Assembly (NCBI GenBank): GCA_947466585.1 | Contig: CANIEU010000002.1 | Span: 1-64,000, forward strand | Length of the DNA: 64,000 nt | Direction of reading: 5' to 3' | Source: Fibrobacterota bacterium | Lineage (GTDB): Bacteria > Fibrobacterota > Fibrobacteria > UBA11236 | Part shown: positions 28,333 through 37,491 of the stretch, in pieces | How positions within the stretch are numbered: position 1 is the stretch's first letter | Layout of the letters: each line of letters starts with the position of its first letter | The notes under the pieces: generated by a model | What the model saw: the letters and a program-made list of their open reading frames with translations, nothing else | The model's database searches: none | Told to the model about the DNA's origin: nothing | Program-made: the position numbers and the translations under genes

Positions 28333-29088
28333 CTAAAACGGCGTAAACGGAGTCTGGCGCAACAGGTCTTTCGCCAACTCCCGCGCGACCTCATCCCAAT
28401 CGGATTTACGCGCGCTTCCGCGAAAGAGGGCCGAGGCCGTCGCCGTGCCCGCCACCACCGGCACTCCGGCATTGCGGTCCCAAATCAACCACACCGTCTT
28501 GGCCGTCAGCGTGGTCCATTTTCCTGGGCCTTCGCTGTACCCTTTGTGACGGCCGGGCGTCATCTCGCCGGTTGCAGGATCGAACCCCGGAGGGGTGGGC
28601 TCCAGAAAGCGACGGCCCATGGTTTTGGTCCGTTCCGAAAAGGCCAACCTTCCTAGTACCATCGCATAGCGTGCCGAGTCGGCATCTGCGGCAACAGGGA
28701 GGGCAAACGTTGCCGAGTCTCCGTTGGCGAGTCGAACGCGCACTTCTTCGGCCACGCTCCACAGAGAGGCATTTGCGGCGGAGGAATCCACCACATCGAC
28801 CTTGCGGGCGGCATGTGCGATAGCCTCACCGAAACGCGGATGGAATGCGCGGGTCACGAGCAGGGCGGGGGAGGATCGAGAAAGCCGCGCGGGCTTTCCT
28901 GCCGTCAGACCTTCCGTGAGGACGTCGGTAGATACGCTCGAATCGAGCGACACGATCGCCGTGTCCAACGGCCATACCAAGAGCAGATCGGGGGGCGTCC
29001 CGCCTGCGGACGCGGACCCGGCAGCGAGGGGGAAGAGAATCGCGATCAGCAGGGATTGGATGGAAAGCTTCGGTTTCGGAAGGCGCAT
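28333..29088 (-). CDS. hypothetical exported protein
   Basis: 251 aa with signal peptide (LLIAILFPLAAGSASA). Confidence 0.6.
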   Translation of the reverse strand: MRLPKPKLSIQSLLIAILFPLAAGSASAGGTPPDLLLVWPLDTAIVSLDSSVSTDVLTEGLTAGKPARLSRSSPALLVTRAFHPRFGEAIAHAARKVDVVDSSAANASLWSVAEEVRVRLANGDSATFALPVAADADSARYAMVLGRLAFSERTKTMGRRFLEPTPPGFDPATGEMTPGRHKGYSEGPGKWTTLTAKTVWLIWDRNAGVPVVAGTATASALFRGSARKSDWDEVARELAKDLLRQTPFTPF

Positions 29089-29097
29089 GGGGAAAAG

Positions 29098-29205
29098 TAG
29101 CTGACAGCGGACGGCATCAAGCGAACCGCTTTGCCTCCTCCCGTTTACCGGTAAATTCCGTTCATTTCAGGCTGTTTGATGCCTTCTGTTGGCTGTTCGC
29201 TCCGA
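29098..29205. repeat. heptanucleotide-like inverted repeat (AGCTGAC/AGCGGAC) in the trpB upstream region
   Basis: agctgacagcggacggcatcaagcgaac versus gctgtttgatgccttctgttggctgttcgct; loop contains perfect tttaccggtaaa 29144-29155. Confidence 0.55.
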
Positions 29206-29241
29206 AGCATGTACCCCCAAAGAATTACCTTTGAACGACCT

Positions 29242-30462
29242 ATGATTTCCCCTGCCAGCTTGCCCGATGCGTGGGGCCGATTCGGCCCTTACGGCGGAAA
29301 ATTCGCCCCTGAAGTCCTCATGCCCGCGCTGGAGGAACTCGAATCCTTTTACGCCCAAATCAAGGACGACCCGGCTTTCAAAGCCGAACTAGACGGCCTC
29401 CTCAAGGATTTCGTGGGGCGACCCTCGCCCCTGTACTTCGCTGAACGCCTCACGGAGTATTGCGGCGGCGCGAAGATTTACCTGAAGCGCGAGGATTTGA
29501 ACCACACCGGCGCGCACAAGATCAACAATGCCATCGGGCAGGTGTTGATCGCGCGGCGCATGGGTAAAAAACGCATCATCGCCGAAACCGGCGCGGGACA
29601 GCACGGCGTGGCAACGGCCACCGCGGCGGCGCGCTTCGGCATGGAGTGCGTGATCTACATGGGCAGCGTCGACATGGCGCGCCAAGCGCCGAACGTGTTC
29701 CGCATGCGCTTGCTCGGCGCGACGGTGGTTTCGGTGGAGTCGGGCAGCAAGACTTTGAAAGACGCCATCAACGAGGCCATCCGCGATTGGGTGACCCGCA
29801 TCGGCGACACGCATTACGTGTTCGGCTCCGCGCTGGGCCCGCATCCGTACCCGATGATCGTGCGCGACTTCCAGAAAGTGATCGGAGAAGAGACCGAGCG
29901 CCAGATGCTCGAGAAGGAAGGGCGCTTGCCCGATCATCTCGTCGCCTGCGTGGGTGGCGGCAGCAATGCCATCGGCCTGTTCTACAACTTCCTCGACAAG
30001 CCGTCCGTGAAAATGGTGGGTGTGGAAGCCGGTGGCGAGGGCATCGCTTCGGGCCGGCACGCGGCCCGTTTTGAGGGCGGCGTGCTGGGCATTCTACAGG
30101 GAGCGCGCAGCTACGTGCTGCAAACCGCGCAGGGCCAAATCGCCGAGACGCACAGCGTGTCGGCCGGGCTCGACTACGCCTCCATCGGCCCCGAACATGC
30201 CTACTACCGTGATGCGAAGCGCATCGAATACACCTACGCCACCGACGACGAGGCGCTCGATGGCTTCCACAAACTGTGCCGCCTCGAGGGCATCATTCCC
30301 GCGCTCGAAAGCGCGCACGCCGTGGCGCATGTGCTCAAGCTGGCGCCGAAGCTCGGCAAGGATCAACTGATGGTGGTGAATCTCTCGGGCCGCGGCGACA
30401 AGGACATGCAAACCGTGATGGATGCCGCGCCTTATATGGGCCAGCACGGGAGTGCGCAATGA
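29242..30462 (+). CDS. trpB: tryptophan synthase beta chain
   Basis: [50 protein letters not shown]. Confidence 0.97.
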   Translation: MISPASLPDAWGRFGPYGGKFAPEVLMPALEELESFYAQIKDDPAFKAELDGLLKDFVGRPSPLYFAERLTEYCGGAKIYLKREDLNHTGAHKINNAIGQVLIARRMGKKRIIAETGAGQHGVATATAAARFGMECVIYMGSVDMARQAPNVFRMRLLGATVVSVESGSKTLKDAINEAIRDWVTRIGDTHYVFGSALGPHPYPMIVRDFQKVIGEETERQMLEKEGRLPDHLVACVGGGSNAIGLFYNFLDKPSVKMVGVEAGGEGIASGRHAARFEGGVLGILQGARSYVLQTAQGQIAETHSVSAGLDYASIGPEHAYYRDAKRIEYTYATDDEALDGFHKLCRLEGIIPALESAHAVAHVLKLAPKLGKDQLMVVNLSGRGDKDMQTVMDAAPYMGQHGSAQ

Positions 30463-31301
30463 GCGGCACATCCGTGAACCCCGCGAATCGTATCGACGCG
30501 GCCTTTGCCCGTTTGAAGTCCGAAGGCAAAAAGGCGTTCATCCCCTACATCGCCGCCGGCGTGCCGGGTAATACCGAAACCGTGGAGCTCGCGCTTTCTC
30601 TCGAAAAACTGGGCGCCGACGTTTTGGAACTCGGTTATCCGTTCTCCGATCCGATGGCAGACGGTGTGGTCAACCAGGCCGCCGCCACACGCGCGCTCGA
30701 ACTTGGCGTCGACGACGCGGTCTATCTCGGCATGGTGCGCGACATCCGGGCGAAATCGCCCGATCTGCCCATCGTGGTGTTCTCCTACCTCAACCCGATT
30801 TTCCGGCTCGGTCTGCGCGACTTCGCCCTGCGCGCCAAAGCTGCGGGTGCCGACGGCTTTTTGCTCGTGGACATGCCTGTCGAAGAAGCCGACGAGATGC
30901 TGGCGATCTGCAAGGAACTTGACCTGCGTTTCATCTTTCTCGCCGCGCCCACGACCACGCCCGAACGCCTGGACAAGATCCTCGAGGTCGGCAGCGGATT
31001 CCTCTACTACATCTCGCGTACCGGCATCACCGGCGAGCAGACGGGATTCCAAGAGGGATTCGAAAAGAAATTGACGGCCGTAAAAGCTGCCGCGAAAATT
31101 CCCGTGGTGGTGGGCTTCGGTATCTCCACTCCGGATCAGGTCCGTGCTGTGTGCGCGCTCTGCGACGGCGCCGTTGTCGGCAGCGCGCTGGTGCGCCGCA
31201 CCCTCGAGAACAAGCCCTGGCCCGCGATGCGCGCGGAGTTGGAAACGCTCGCGGCCTCGCTCATCGCCCCTGCGAAAGTCGTTATAAAGGCGAAATCCTG
31301 A
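30459..31301 (+). CDS. trpA: tryptophan synthase alpha chain
   Basis: [47 protein letters not shown] overlap with trpB. Confidence 0.96.
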   Translation: MSGTSVNPANRIDAAFARLKSEGKKAFIPYIAAGVPGNTETVELALSLEKLGADVLELGYPFSDPMADGVVNQAAATRALELGVDDAVYLGMVRDIRAKSPDLPIVVFSYLNPIFRLGLRDFALRAKAAGADGFLLVDMPVEEADEMLAICKELDLRFIFLAAPTTTPERLDKILEVGSGFLYYISRTGITGEQTGFQEGFEKKLTAVKAAAKIPVVVGFGISTPDQVRAVCALCDGAVVGSALVRRTLENKPWPAMRAELETLAASLIAPAKVVIKAKS

Positions 31302-31615
31302 TGCATGTACCGCAACCCGAAAGCCTCGATGACTGGCGCGCGCGTATCGACACGCTGAATACGCAACTGGTAAAACTTTTAAACGAGCGCGCGCGTTGCG
31401 CGGAGCAGATCGCGGAGTTCAAGTCTCGCGCCGGTCTGCCCGTGTTCGACTCCCAGCGCGAACAGGCCGTGCTCAGCAAGGTGTCGGAGCAGAATCTCGG
31501 TCCGCTTTCGGACGAGGCGCTGCACCGCATCTTCAACTGCATCATGGAAGAGCACCGCCTGCTACAGGAAGCACGGAATTTTAAAATTGCCCCGGACCAA
31601 GGAAACGCAACGTGA
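31301..31615 (+). CDS. chorismate mutase (AroQ class)
   Basis: LDDWRARIDTLNTQLVKLLNERARCAEQIAEFK...VFDSQREQAVLSKVSE; 1-nt overlap with trpA. Confidence 0.88.
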   Translation: MHVPQPESLDDWRARIDTLNTQLVKLLNERARCAEQIAEFKSRAGLPVFDSQREQAVLSKVSEQNLGPLSDEALHRIFNCIMEEHRLLQEARNFKIAPDQGNAT

Positions 31616-32739
31616 ACGCACCGTCGACCGGTCCGAAAACTCTGACCGTGGTCGGGCTCGGGTTGCTCGGCGCATCGCTGGCCGAAGCCGTACGCAAGCG
31701 GCATCCCGATTGGAAAATCATCGGCGTGTCGGCGGAGAAAACCGTACGCGAAGCGACGGCCTCCAAGGTGATCGATCAAGGTTTTACCTACGCTGAAATC
31801 CGCGAGGCTCTTCAAGAGTGCGATTTCGGATTTTTGTGTTTGCCCATCGACCGCATTCTGGAACTCCTGAATGCGTGGACGGCCGAGCCCTTATTGCTGA
31901 AATCCGGCGCGATCCTTTCAGATGTTGGCAGCACCAAGGCGGAGATCTGCGCCGCGGCCCGTAAGGCCTTTCCGGCAGGGTCGATCAATGCGGGGGCCTT
32001 CATCGGGTCGCACCCGATGGCGGGTTCCGAAAAGACCGGTCTGAGCGCACGCGATACCCATCTCTTCGAGACGGCCGCGTGGATCGTGTGCCCCGATAAG
32101 GAATCGGACCCTGCCCGCGTGGCCGCGCTGGAACATTTCGTCGAGGAACTCGGCGCGCGTGTGCTGCGTTTCTCTCCCGAGCGACACGATGCGCTGGTCG
32201 CCCAGGTCTCGCATTTGCCGCAACTCATCGCCACCGCCTTGGCCGCGCACCTTTCCGCCGCCGATGATCCCGAGGCTATGCTGCAGGTCGCCGGAGGTGG
32301 TTTTCGCGACATGACGCGCCTCGCGGCCTCGAGCTTTGCGGTGTGGGAGCCGATCCTGCGCACCAACCGCAAGAATCTGGAATTGATCCTGCCTGCCTTC
32401 CGTCGCGAACTGGAAGTGCTGGAAGAAGACCTGACGGAAGACGGGGGCGCTCGCTTTTTCGAAGAAGCCAACGGTCTGCGCGCCCGGTACAAAGCGCCGC
32501 GCAAGGGCTTCACGTCTTCGGTGACCGAAATCCTGGTGGATATAGAAGACAAGGCAGGTGCACTGCTGCATGCCCTGCAACCTCTCTCCGACGCGGGTTT
32601 GAACATCCTCGACCTGGAAATCCTCAAGGTGCGCGAGGGTGAAGAGGGCGTTTTGATGATGGGCTTCCGCAAGCCCGCCGAGGCTGAAACGGCGCTCGGA
32701 ATTTTGGCGGCGGCCGGGCACAAAGCGAGATTGAGATGA
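31612..32739 (+). CDS. tyrA: prephenate dehydrogenase with C-terminal ACT domain
   Basis: VVGLGLLGASLAEAVRKR, SDVGSTKAEI, FIGSHPMAGSEKTGLSA, C-term VTEILVDIEDKAGALLHALQPLSDAGLNI. Confidence 0.92.
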   Translation: MNAPSTGPKTLTVVGLGLLGASLAEAVRKRHPDWKIIGVSAEKTVREATASKVIDQGFTYAEIREALQECDFGFLCLPIDRILELLNAWTAEPLLLKSGAILSDVGSTKAEICAAARKAFPAGSINAGAFIGSHPMAGSEKTGLSARDTHLFETAAWIVCPDKESDPARVAALEHFVEELGARVLRFSPERHDALVAQVSHLPQLIATALAAHLSAADDPEAMLQVAGGGFRDMTRLAASSFAVWEPILRTNRKNLELILPAFRRELEVLEEDLTEDGGARFFEEANGLRARYKAPRKGFTSSVTEILVDIEDKAGALLHALQPLSDAGLNILDLEILKVREGEEGVLMMGFRKPAEAETALGILAAAGHKARLR

Positions 32740-34223
32740 CGGATGATTCGGAAATGATGGTCGATACGCTCGGCGAACCCGTCGTTATGGAAAGCCCCGA
32801 CTCGGGTGCTGTGCTCGAACTGCCCGAAGGCACGCTCGAAATCCATCGCGCCAAAAAGCTGCGGGGAACGCTTTCGTTCCCGGGCGATGCGCATCAGGCC
32901 ATGCTAGCCTGCGGTATCGCCGCGCTGTGCGATGAGCCTGCCCGCATCGGCAACCTTCCTTCCGCACCGTGGTTCGCGGAATTTCGCACGGGGCTCGAAG
33001 CGTTCGGAGCGGTGTTCGAACCCACCGACGACGGGCACATGCTCGTGTGCGGCGGAGTGTTGAGGTCTCCGGACGATGCGATCGCAGTGACCCACGAACT
33101 CGCGGGTTTCATTCTGGCCGGATTGAGTTCTGGCCGCGGATTGGGCGCGACCCTGCGTTTGGATCCCGTGCGCGTGCCCGGTGATGTGGCGGCGCTGTTG
33201 ACGGCTCTGTGGCCGCAAACTGTGCATCAACAAGTTGTGTCCGACGAAATTGTCATCGGAGAATTGAATCCCAAGGCCCGCGGAGTGCTCAAGCCGTTCG
33301 AGCGCAAGTGGGACGATTTCGGAACCAAGGTCGCGTTGCTGTTCCATCACATTGCGGCCGGCCAATCGCTTGAACTGCACGTGCGGCGTCAAGGACCCGA
33401 TCTGCTGGAAAATCTGCTGACCCATTTCGAAGTCGATTTGAAAGTGGAACGCGACGACGACAAGGATGCGGACGAATTGACCCGCCGCATCGCGCGTCAA
33501 ATGCGTGCCGCTGGCAAAGAGCCGCCCGTGACGCGCATCAAGCTGTCGGCGGGTTCGCGCCCCAAGCCGGTGTTTCTCGCGCTCGCGGGAGACGTGACGG
33601 AAGCCTCGCTGGTGGCACTGGCTGCGACCTTGATCAAGGGTTCCGACGTACTGCTCGAGGGCGTCTTGCTCAACACCGGCCGCAGTGGGTTTCTCGCGGC
33701 GTTGCGCCGAATGGGGGCCGACATCGAGGTGACGCAACGCCGCGAGCGATTCGGCGACGTGCAAGGCACGCTGCGCGTGCGTACCAGCGATTTGTTCGGC
33801 AAACGCTTCGACTCCGACACGCTGTCGGATCTGCGCGACGAGATTTTTCTGTTGCTCGCGGCCGCTACCTACGCCGAGGGCGAGACCGTATTCCGCGATT
33901 TGAGCTGGCTGCGGCGCGGGCCGGTGGATTTGCTGCGCGACTTTACGGCCGCGCTCAAGCGGGGCGGGGTGGAGACGGGAGAGATCGAAGACGGTCTCGT
34001 GATCCGCGGCCGCGGAGAATCCGACGGCGGTGCCTTCGATTCGCTGGGGCACCCGGGACTTGCGGCCGCCTGTGCGGTGATCGCGTTGAAGTCTCACGGG
34101 GCTTCTACCCTCGCGGGGGCGGCCGCGCTGGAGGACCGGCACCCGGGCCTGTTGGGCCTATTGCACCGGTTGGTCGGCATGGAGTCTCAAACAGGCGTGG
34201 TGTCGGCGGAGAAGTCGACATGA
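32736..34223 (+). CDS. EPSP-synthase (AroA)-fold protein with degenerate active-site motifs
   Basis: LAGDVTEASLVALAATLIKGSDVLLEGVLLNTGRSGFLAALRRMGADIEV and RDEIFLLLAAATYAEGETVFRD align with AroA, but PGDKSxSHR is PGDAHQAML, KExDR is absent, and GDHR is LGHPG. Confidence 0.75.
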   Translation: MTDDSEMMVDTLGEPVVMESPDSGAVLELPEGTLEIHRAKKLRGTLSFPGDAHQAMLACGIAALCDEPARIGNLPSAPWFAEFRTGLEAFGAVFEPTDDGHMLVCGGVLRSPDDAIAVTHELAGFILAGLSSGRGLGATLRLDPVRVPGDVAALLTALWPQTVHQQVVSDEIVIGELNPKARGVLKPFERKWDDFGTKVALLFHHIAAGQSLELHVRRQGPDLLENLLTHFEVDLKVERDDDKDADELTRRIARQMRAAGKEPPVTRIKLSAGSRPKPVFLALAGDVTEASLVALAATLIKGSDVLLEGVLLNTGRSGFLAALRRMGADIEVTQRRERFGDVQGTLRVRTSDLFGKRFDSDTLSDLRDEIFLLLAAATYAEGETVFRDLSWLRRGPVDLLRDFTAALKRGGVETGEIEDGLVIRGRGESDGGAFDSLGHPGLAAACAVIALKSHGASTLAGAAALEDRHPGLLGLLHRLVGMESQTGVVSAEKST

Positions 34224-35170
34224 AAAAAAAAGGGAAGGCCTCCGGTCTAGATACGTTCGTCAGTATGCCCGACGCGGATATCCGCACGCTGGGAGTGTTC
34301 GCGCTCAAAGGCGACGCAGGGCCCGCGATGGAGATCGTGCGCTCGTTTGCATTGGCGCATCCCGAGGTCCGCATCTGTTTGAATGGTTACCTGCGGCCCC
34401 ACGCCGGTAAAGGCTTGCGCGCCTACAGCGACGCCTATTTGGGCTCGAAGGTGGACGCTCTTCTCTCCCTTGGCGGCGACGGCACGTTTTTGACAGCAGC
34501 CCGTTTGGGGCATGCGCACGGCATTCCCGTGCTTGGCGTCAATTTGGGGCGCACCGGCTTTTTGGCCGACGCCTCCCTGGAGAACCTCGCAACGATTCTG
34601 AACGAATTATTGCGCCGCGAATATTCGTTGCGGCATCGTATTGTGTTGCAGGTGGAGCAGCGGCGCGGCAACAAGGTGATTTTCCGCGATATTGCCCTGA
34701 ACGAGACGGCCTTTGCCGGTCTGATGGGCGGGCAGATGGCCGAGCTCGAGGTGAAAGCAAACGGCCAGGTGTTGACGGGGTACCGTGTCGACGGATTGCT
34801 GGTCTCAACACCAACGGGTTCGACGGCGTATTCGCTTTCGGCAGGAGGCCCCATCGTACATCCTTCCGCAAATTCTCTGCTCCTCACGCCCATGAATCCT
34901 GCGTCGCTCTCTGTGCGTCCGGTCGTCCTTCCCGATTCGATGGAGCTCGAAGTCCTCAATGTGACTTCCGGCGGACATTCGCTGAATATTTTTGCCGACG
35001 GCCGCACGCGCGGAGCCTTCCGCGCCGGCGACGTGGTGCGCCTTTCGAAGCATCCCGCACGGCTGCATATCATCCGTCCGCGCGGCACTTCGTACTTCGA
35101 TTCCTTGCGCAACAAGCTGGGTTGGACCGGAGATCGCGACAAGCGTTCCGTTGTCGTGCGCCCCGGTTAA
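34220..35170 (+). CDS. nadK: NAD kinase
   Basis: LLSLGGDGTFLTAAR, GVNLGRTGFLAD, NETAFAG, YRVDGLLVSTPTGSTAYSLSAGGPIVHP. Confidence 0.95.
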   Translation: MKKKGKASGLDTFVSMPDADIRTLGVFALKGDAGPAMEIVRSFALAHPEVRICLNGYLRPHAGKGLRAYSDAYLGSKVDALLSLGGDGTFLTAARLGHAHGIPVLGVNLGRTGFLADASLENLATILNELLRREYSLRHRIVLQVEQRRGNKVIFRDIALNETAFAGLMGGQMAELEVKANGQVLTGYRVDGLLVSTPTGSTAYSLSAGGPIVHPSANSLLLTPMNPASLSVRPVVLPDSMELEVLNVTSGGHSLNIFADGRTRGAFRAGDVVRLSKHPARLHIIRPRGTSYFDSLRNKLGWTGDRDKRSVVVRPG

Positions 35171-35518
35171 ATGCAAGCAGCCGGCGTCAGGCGGCTTTTT
35201 ATTGCGACGTGGTACGCCGGAATTGCCGATACGGCGGTGATCGTGATCGTGACGCATGTAATGGCCAAGGAAGGGGTCAACGAAGGCAACAGCTTCGCCT
35301 TCCGGGTGACGGGCAAGGCAATGGCCTACAACTTGCGGTTGCCCGTGTTGGACGAACAGACGCGCGCGGTGACGGTTTCCATCAACGATCTTTACAGCCG
35401 TAAGGTTTGGGAAAAGCGTGTTGACCTGGCCACCGGGCTTGCGGAAATGCGGGTTCTGAATAGTTGGCAAAGAGCCCCTCGCTCTCGCATGGGGCTCTTT
35501 CTTTTCGATCCGTTCTGA
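35171..35518 (+). CDS. hypothetical / probable gene fragment with FlgD-like C-terminal motif
   Basis: TVSINDLYSRKVWEKRVDLATGLAEMRVLN resembles FlgD/sorting-type C-terminal domains; reading frame runs through a terminator. Confidence 0.3.
   Translation: MQAAGVRRLFIATWYAGIADTAVIVIVTHVMAKEGVNEGNSFAFRVTGKAMAYNLRLPVLDEQTRAVTVSINDLYSRKVWEKRVDLATGLAEMRVLNSWQRAPRSRMGLFLFDPF
35469..35505 (+). terminator. intrinsic terminator
   Basis: aaagagcccc-tcgctctcgcat-ggggctctttctttt. Confidence 0.8.
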
Positions 35519-35727
35519 ATCGCTCTTTCCTGGAAACCGCTCGTTTTGATTTATTTGCTAGGGACCCCAATACCCGAAATTTTCCAAAATTGCCAAATTT
35601 GCTATCTGTGCCAAATCGACAAAAATGCTACTGGCGCTGAATTCAAACACTTATGCAAACAGGTGTTATATTCGCTGTTATCACCCGTAGAGACCTGCGG
35701 TTGAAAACGATTACACCGGGAGAACCC

Positions 35728-36837
35728 ATGCGTTTTCAGGTTCGTGCCTTGAATGCTTTCGCCGTTATCACCTCTTCTGTGTTGCTCGTTGGCCTTTTGG
35801 GCTGTTTCCAGCCCGAATCGAATCTTGCTGGCATGGATACTTGGTCCGGTGGAACCCAGATGGGCGCTCAGCCCCTGCCGGGCGCAGCCTCTCTCGCGGA
35901 AGCGATTCAAGTCCAAAACCAGCATGCCCCCGAACTGATGTCGGTACAGGGCGTGGTGGGAACTGGTTCTTCACTTGACGCGGACAACGCTCCCGTCGTT
36001 GTCGTGTTCACCGAAAAAGCCGGCGTTGCCGGTATTCCTTCCTCCCTTGATGGCGTTCCGGTTGCAGTTGAAGTCGTGGGTAAGATCACGGCTCTCGGCG
36101 CATCCGCAAGCAAGGTTCCCACCACTACCGAGCCCGTCGCCGCCTGCGCCACCGGCCTGCGCACGAGCCGCTTCGCACGTCCCGTGCCCATCGGCGTTTC
36201 CACTGGTCACTTCGCCATCACCGCGGGCACGATTGGCGTGCGCGTGAAGGATCTCTCCGGCAAACTTTTCCTGCTCAGCAACAATCACGTGTTCGCCAAT
36301 ACCAATAACGCCAAGGTCGGCGACAATATTTTGCAGCCGGGCCCGATCGACGGCGGTGTGAATCCTTCCGATGCCATTGGAACGCTCAACACCTTCGTCC
36401 CCATCACCTTCTGTGCGGGCTCCACTTGCACCGCCAATAAAATGGACGCCGCGCTGGTTTCGACCACCGCCGCGCTCTCCGACCGCGCGACCCCGTGCGA
36501 CGGATACGGAACCCCTTCCGCAACGGTTTCAGCCGCCACCACCAATCTCAAGGTCAAGAAATACGGTCGCACTACGGGGCTCACCAGCGGTGTCATCGCC
36601 GCCGTAAACGTCACCATCGATGTGGGCTATACCTCCACCCAGGTCGCGCGATTCACCGGTCAGGTGTACATCGCGACTCCGGGGTTCATTGGTCCGGGCG
36701 ACTCCGGTTCGCTCATCGTCACCGAATCGGGTAACAAGCCCGTGGCGCTCGTTTTCGCGGGCACTACCAACGCGGCCTTCGCCTCGCCGATCAACGACGT
36801 GCTGAAGAAGTTCAACGTTACCGTCGACGGCATCTAA
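35728..36837 (+). CDS. trypsin-like serine protease lipoprotein
   Basis: Lipobox VGLLGC; LLSNNHVFAN (His), KMDAALV (Asp), GPGDSGSLIV (Ser). Confidence 0.75.
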   Translation: MRFQVRALNAFAVITSSVLLVGLLGCFQPESNLAGMDTWSGGTQMGAQPLPGAASLAEAIQVQNQHAPELMSVQGVVGTGSSLDADNAPVVVVFTEKAGVAGIPSSLDGVPVAVEVVGKITALGASASKVPTTTEPVAACATGLRTSRFARPVPIGVSTGHFAITAGTIGVRVKDLSGKLFLLSNNHVFANTNNAKVGDNILQPGPIDGGVNPSDAIGTLNTFVPITFCAGSTCTANKMDAALVSTTAALSDRATPCDGYGTPSATVSAATTNLKVKKYGRTTGLTSGVIAAVNVTIDVGYTSTQVARFTGQVYIATPGFIGPGDSGSLIVTESGNKPVALVFAGTTNAAFASPINDVLKKFNVTVDGI

Positions 36838-36933
36838 ACCGTTTCCAAGGCGGCGCTTATTCGGGTCCCCCGGTTTTCCAAACCTCCCGCAGCCTTCCTC
36901 GCCTGCGCACTCGCACTTCCGCTGATCGCGGGA

Positions 36934-37275
36934 GTGACGGGATGCCACCGCGGGGATCAAGGCGGGTCAGGTCGGGAACCCGGGAAACTCCCTTCCGTTC
37001 GGGAATCTTCGCAAACGCCCCCAACCGTTGCTCCGCAAGACTCCGCCATGCCTCCCTCCCCGCGTCCCATCGAACAAGTTCAAGCCGCTCACGAGGCCGC
37101 TTGGCTCGCCTTGCCGCAGGTGATCGGCACCGGAATTGCCGAGTGCGATGGACACCCCTGCCTCAATGTCTTCGTCTCCGCACCTGATGCGGCCCACGGG
37201 CGCATCCCCGATTCCTTGGACGGCTATGCCGTCCGGATCGTGGTGGTAGGGGATGTCAGGGCGCTGGATCCGTAG
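36934..37275 (+). CDS. short lipoprotein-like paralogue of the N-terminal region of the preceding protease
   Basis: GRIPDSLDGYAVRIVVVGDVRALDP parallels AGIPSSLDGVPVAVEVVGKITALGA; true start probably upstream (see findings). Confidence 0.55.
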   Translation: MTGCHRGDQGGSGREPGKLPSVRESSQTPPTVAPQDSAMPPSPRPIEQVQAAHEAAWLALPQVIGTGIAECDGHPCLNVFVSAPDAAHGRIPDSLDGYAVRIVVVGDVRALDP

Positions 37276-37450
37276 GTAGACGGTAGACGGTAATCCAAAA
37301 TCTGCAGAGGGTACCGGACGGTCTGGAAAACCGGACACTCCTCGACCTTCGGCCCCATCAAATTCCAGAAATCCAAAATATTGCCGATTTTTGCGTTTTT
37401 TAAGCCATTTCTGGCTATTCTGGGTTTCTACCGTCTACCATCTACCTACT
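37271..37450. repeat. heptanucleotide-period inverted repeat (GACGGTA) upstream of recN
   Basis: cgtaggtagacggtagacggtaa 37271-37293; ctaccgtctaccatctacctact 37428-37450; ~20-nt complementary arms with one mismatch. Confidence 0.8.
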
Positions 37451-37491
37451 ATCCGTGCCCTGCACGCTTGTTCACTATTTATCTTTTTCCC

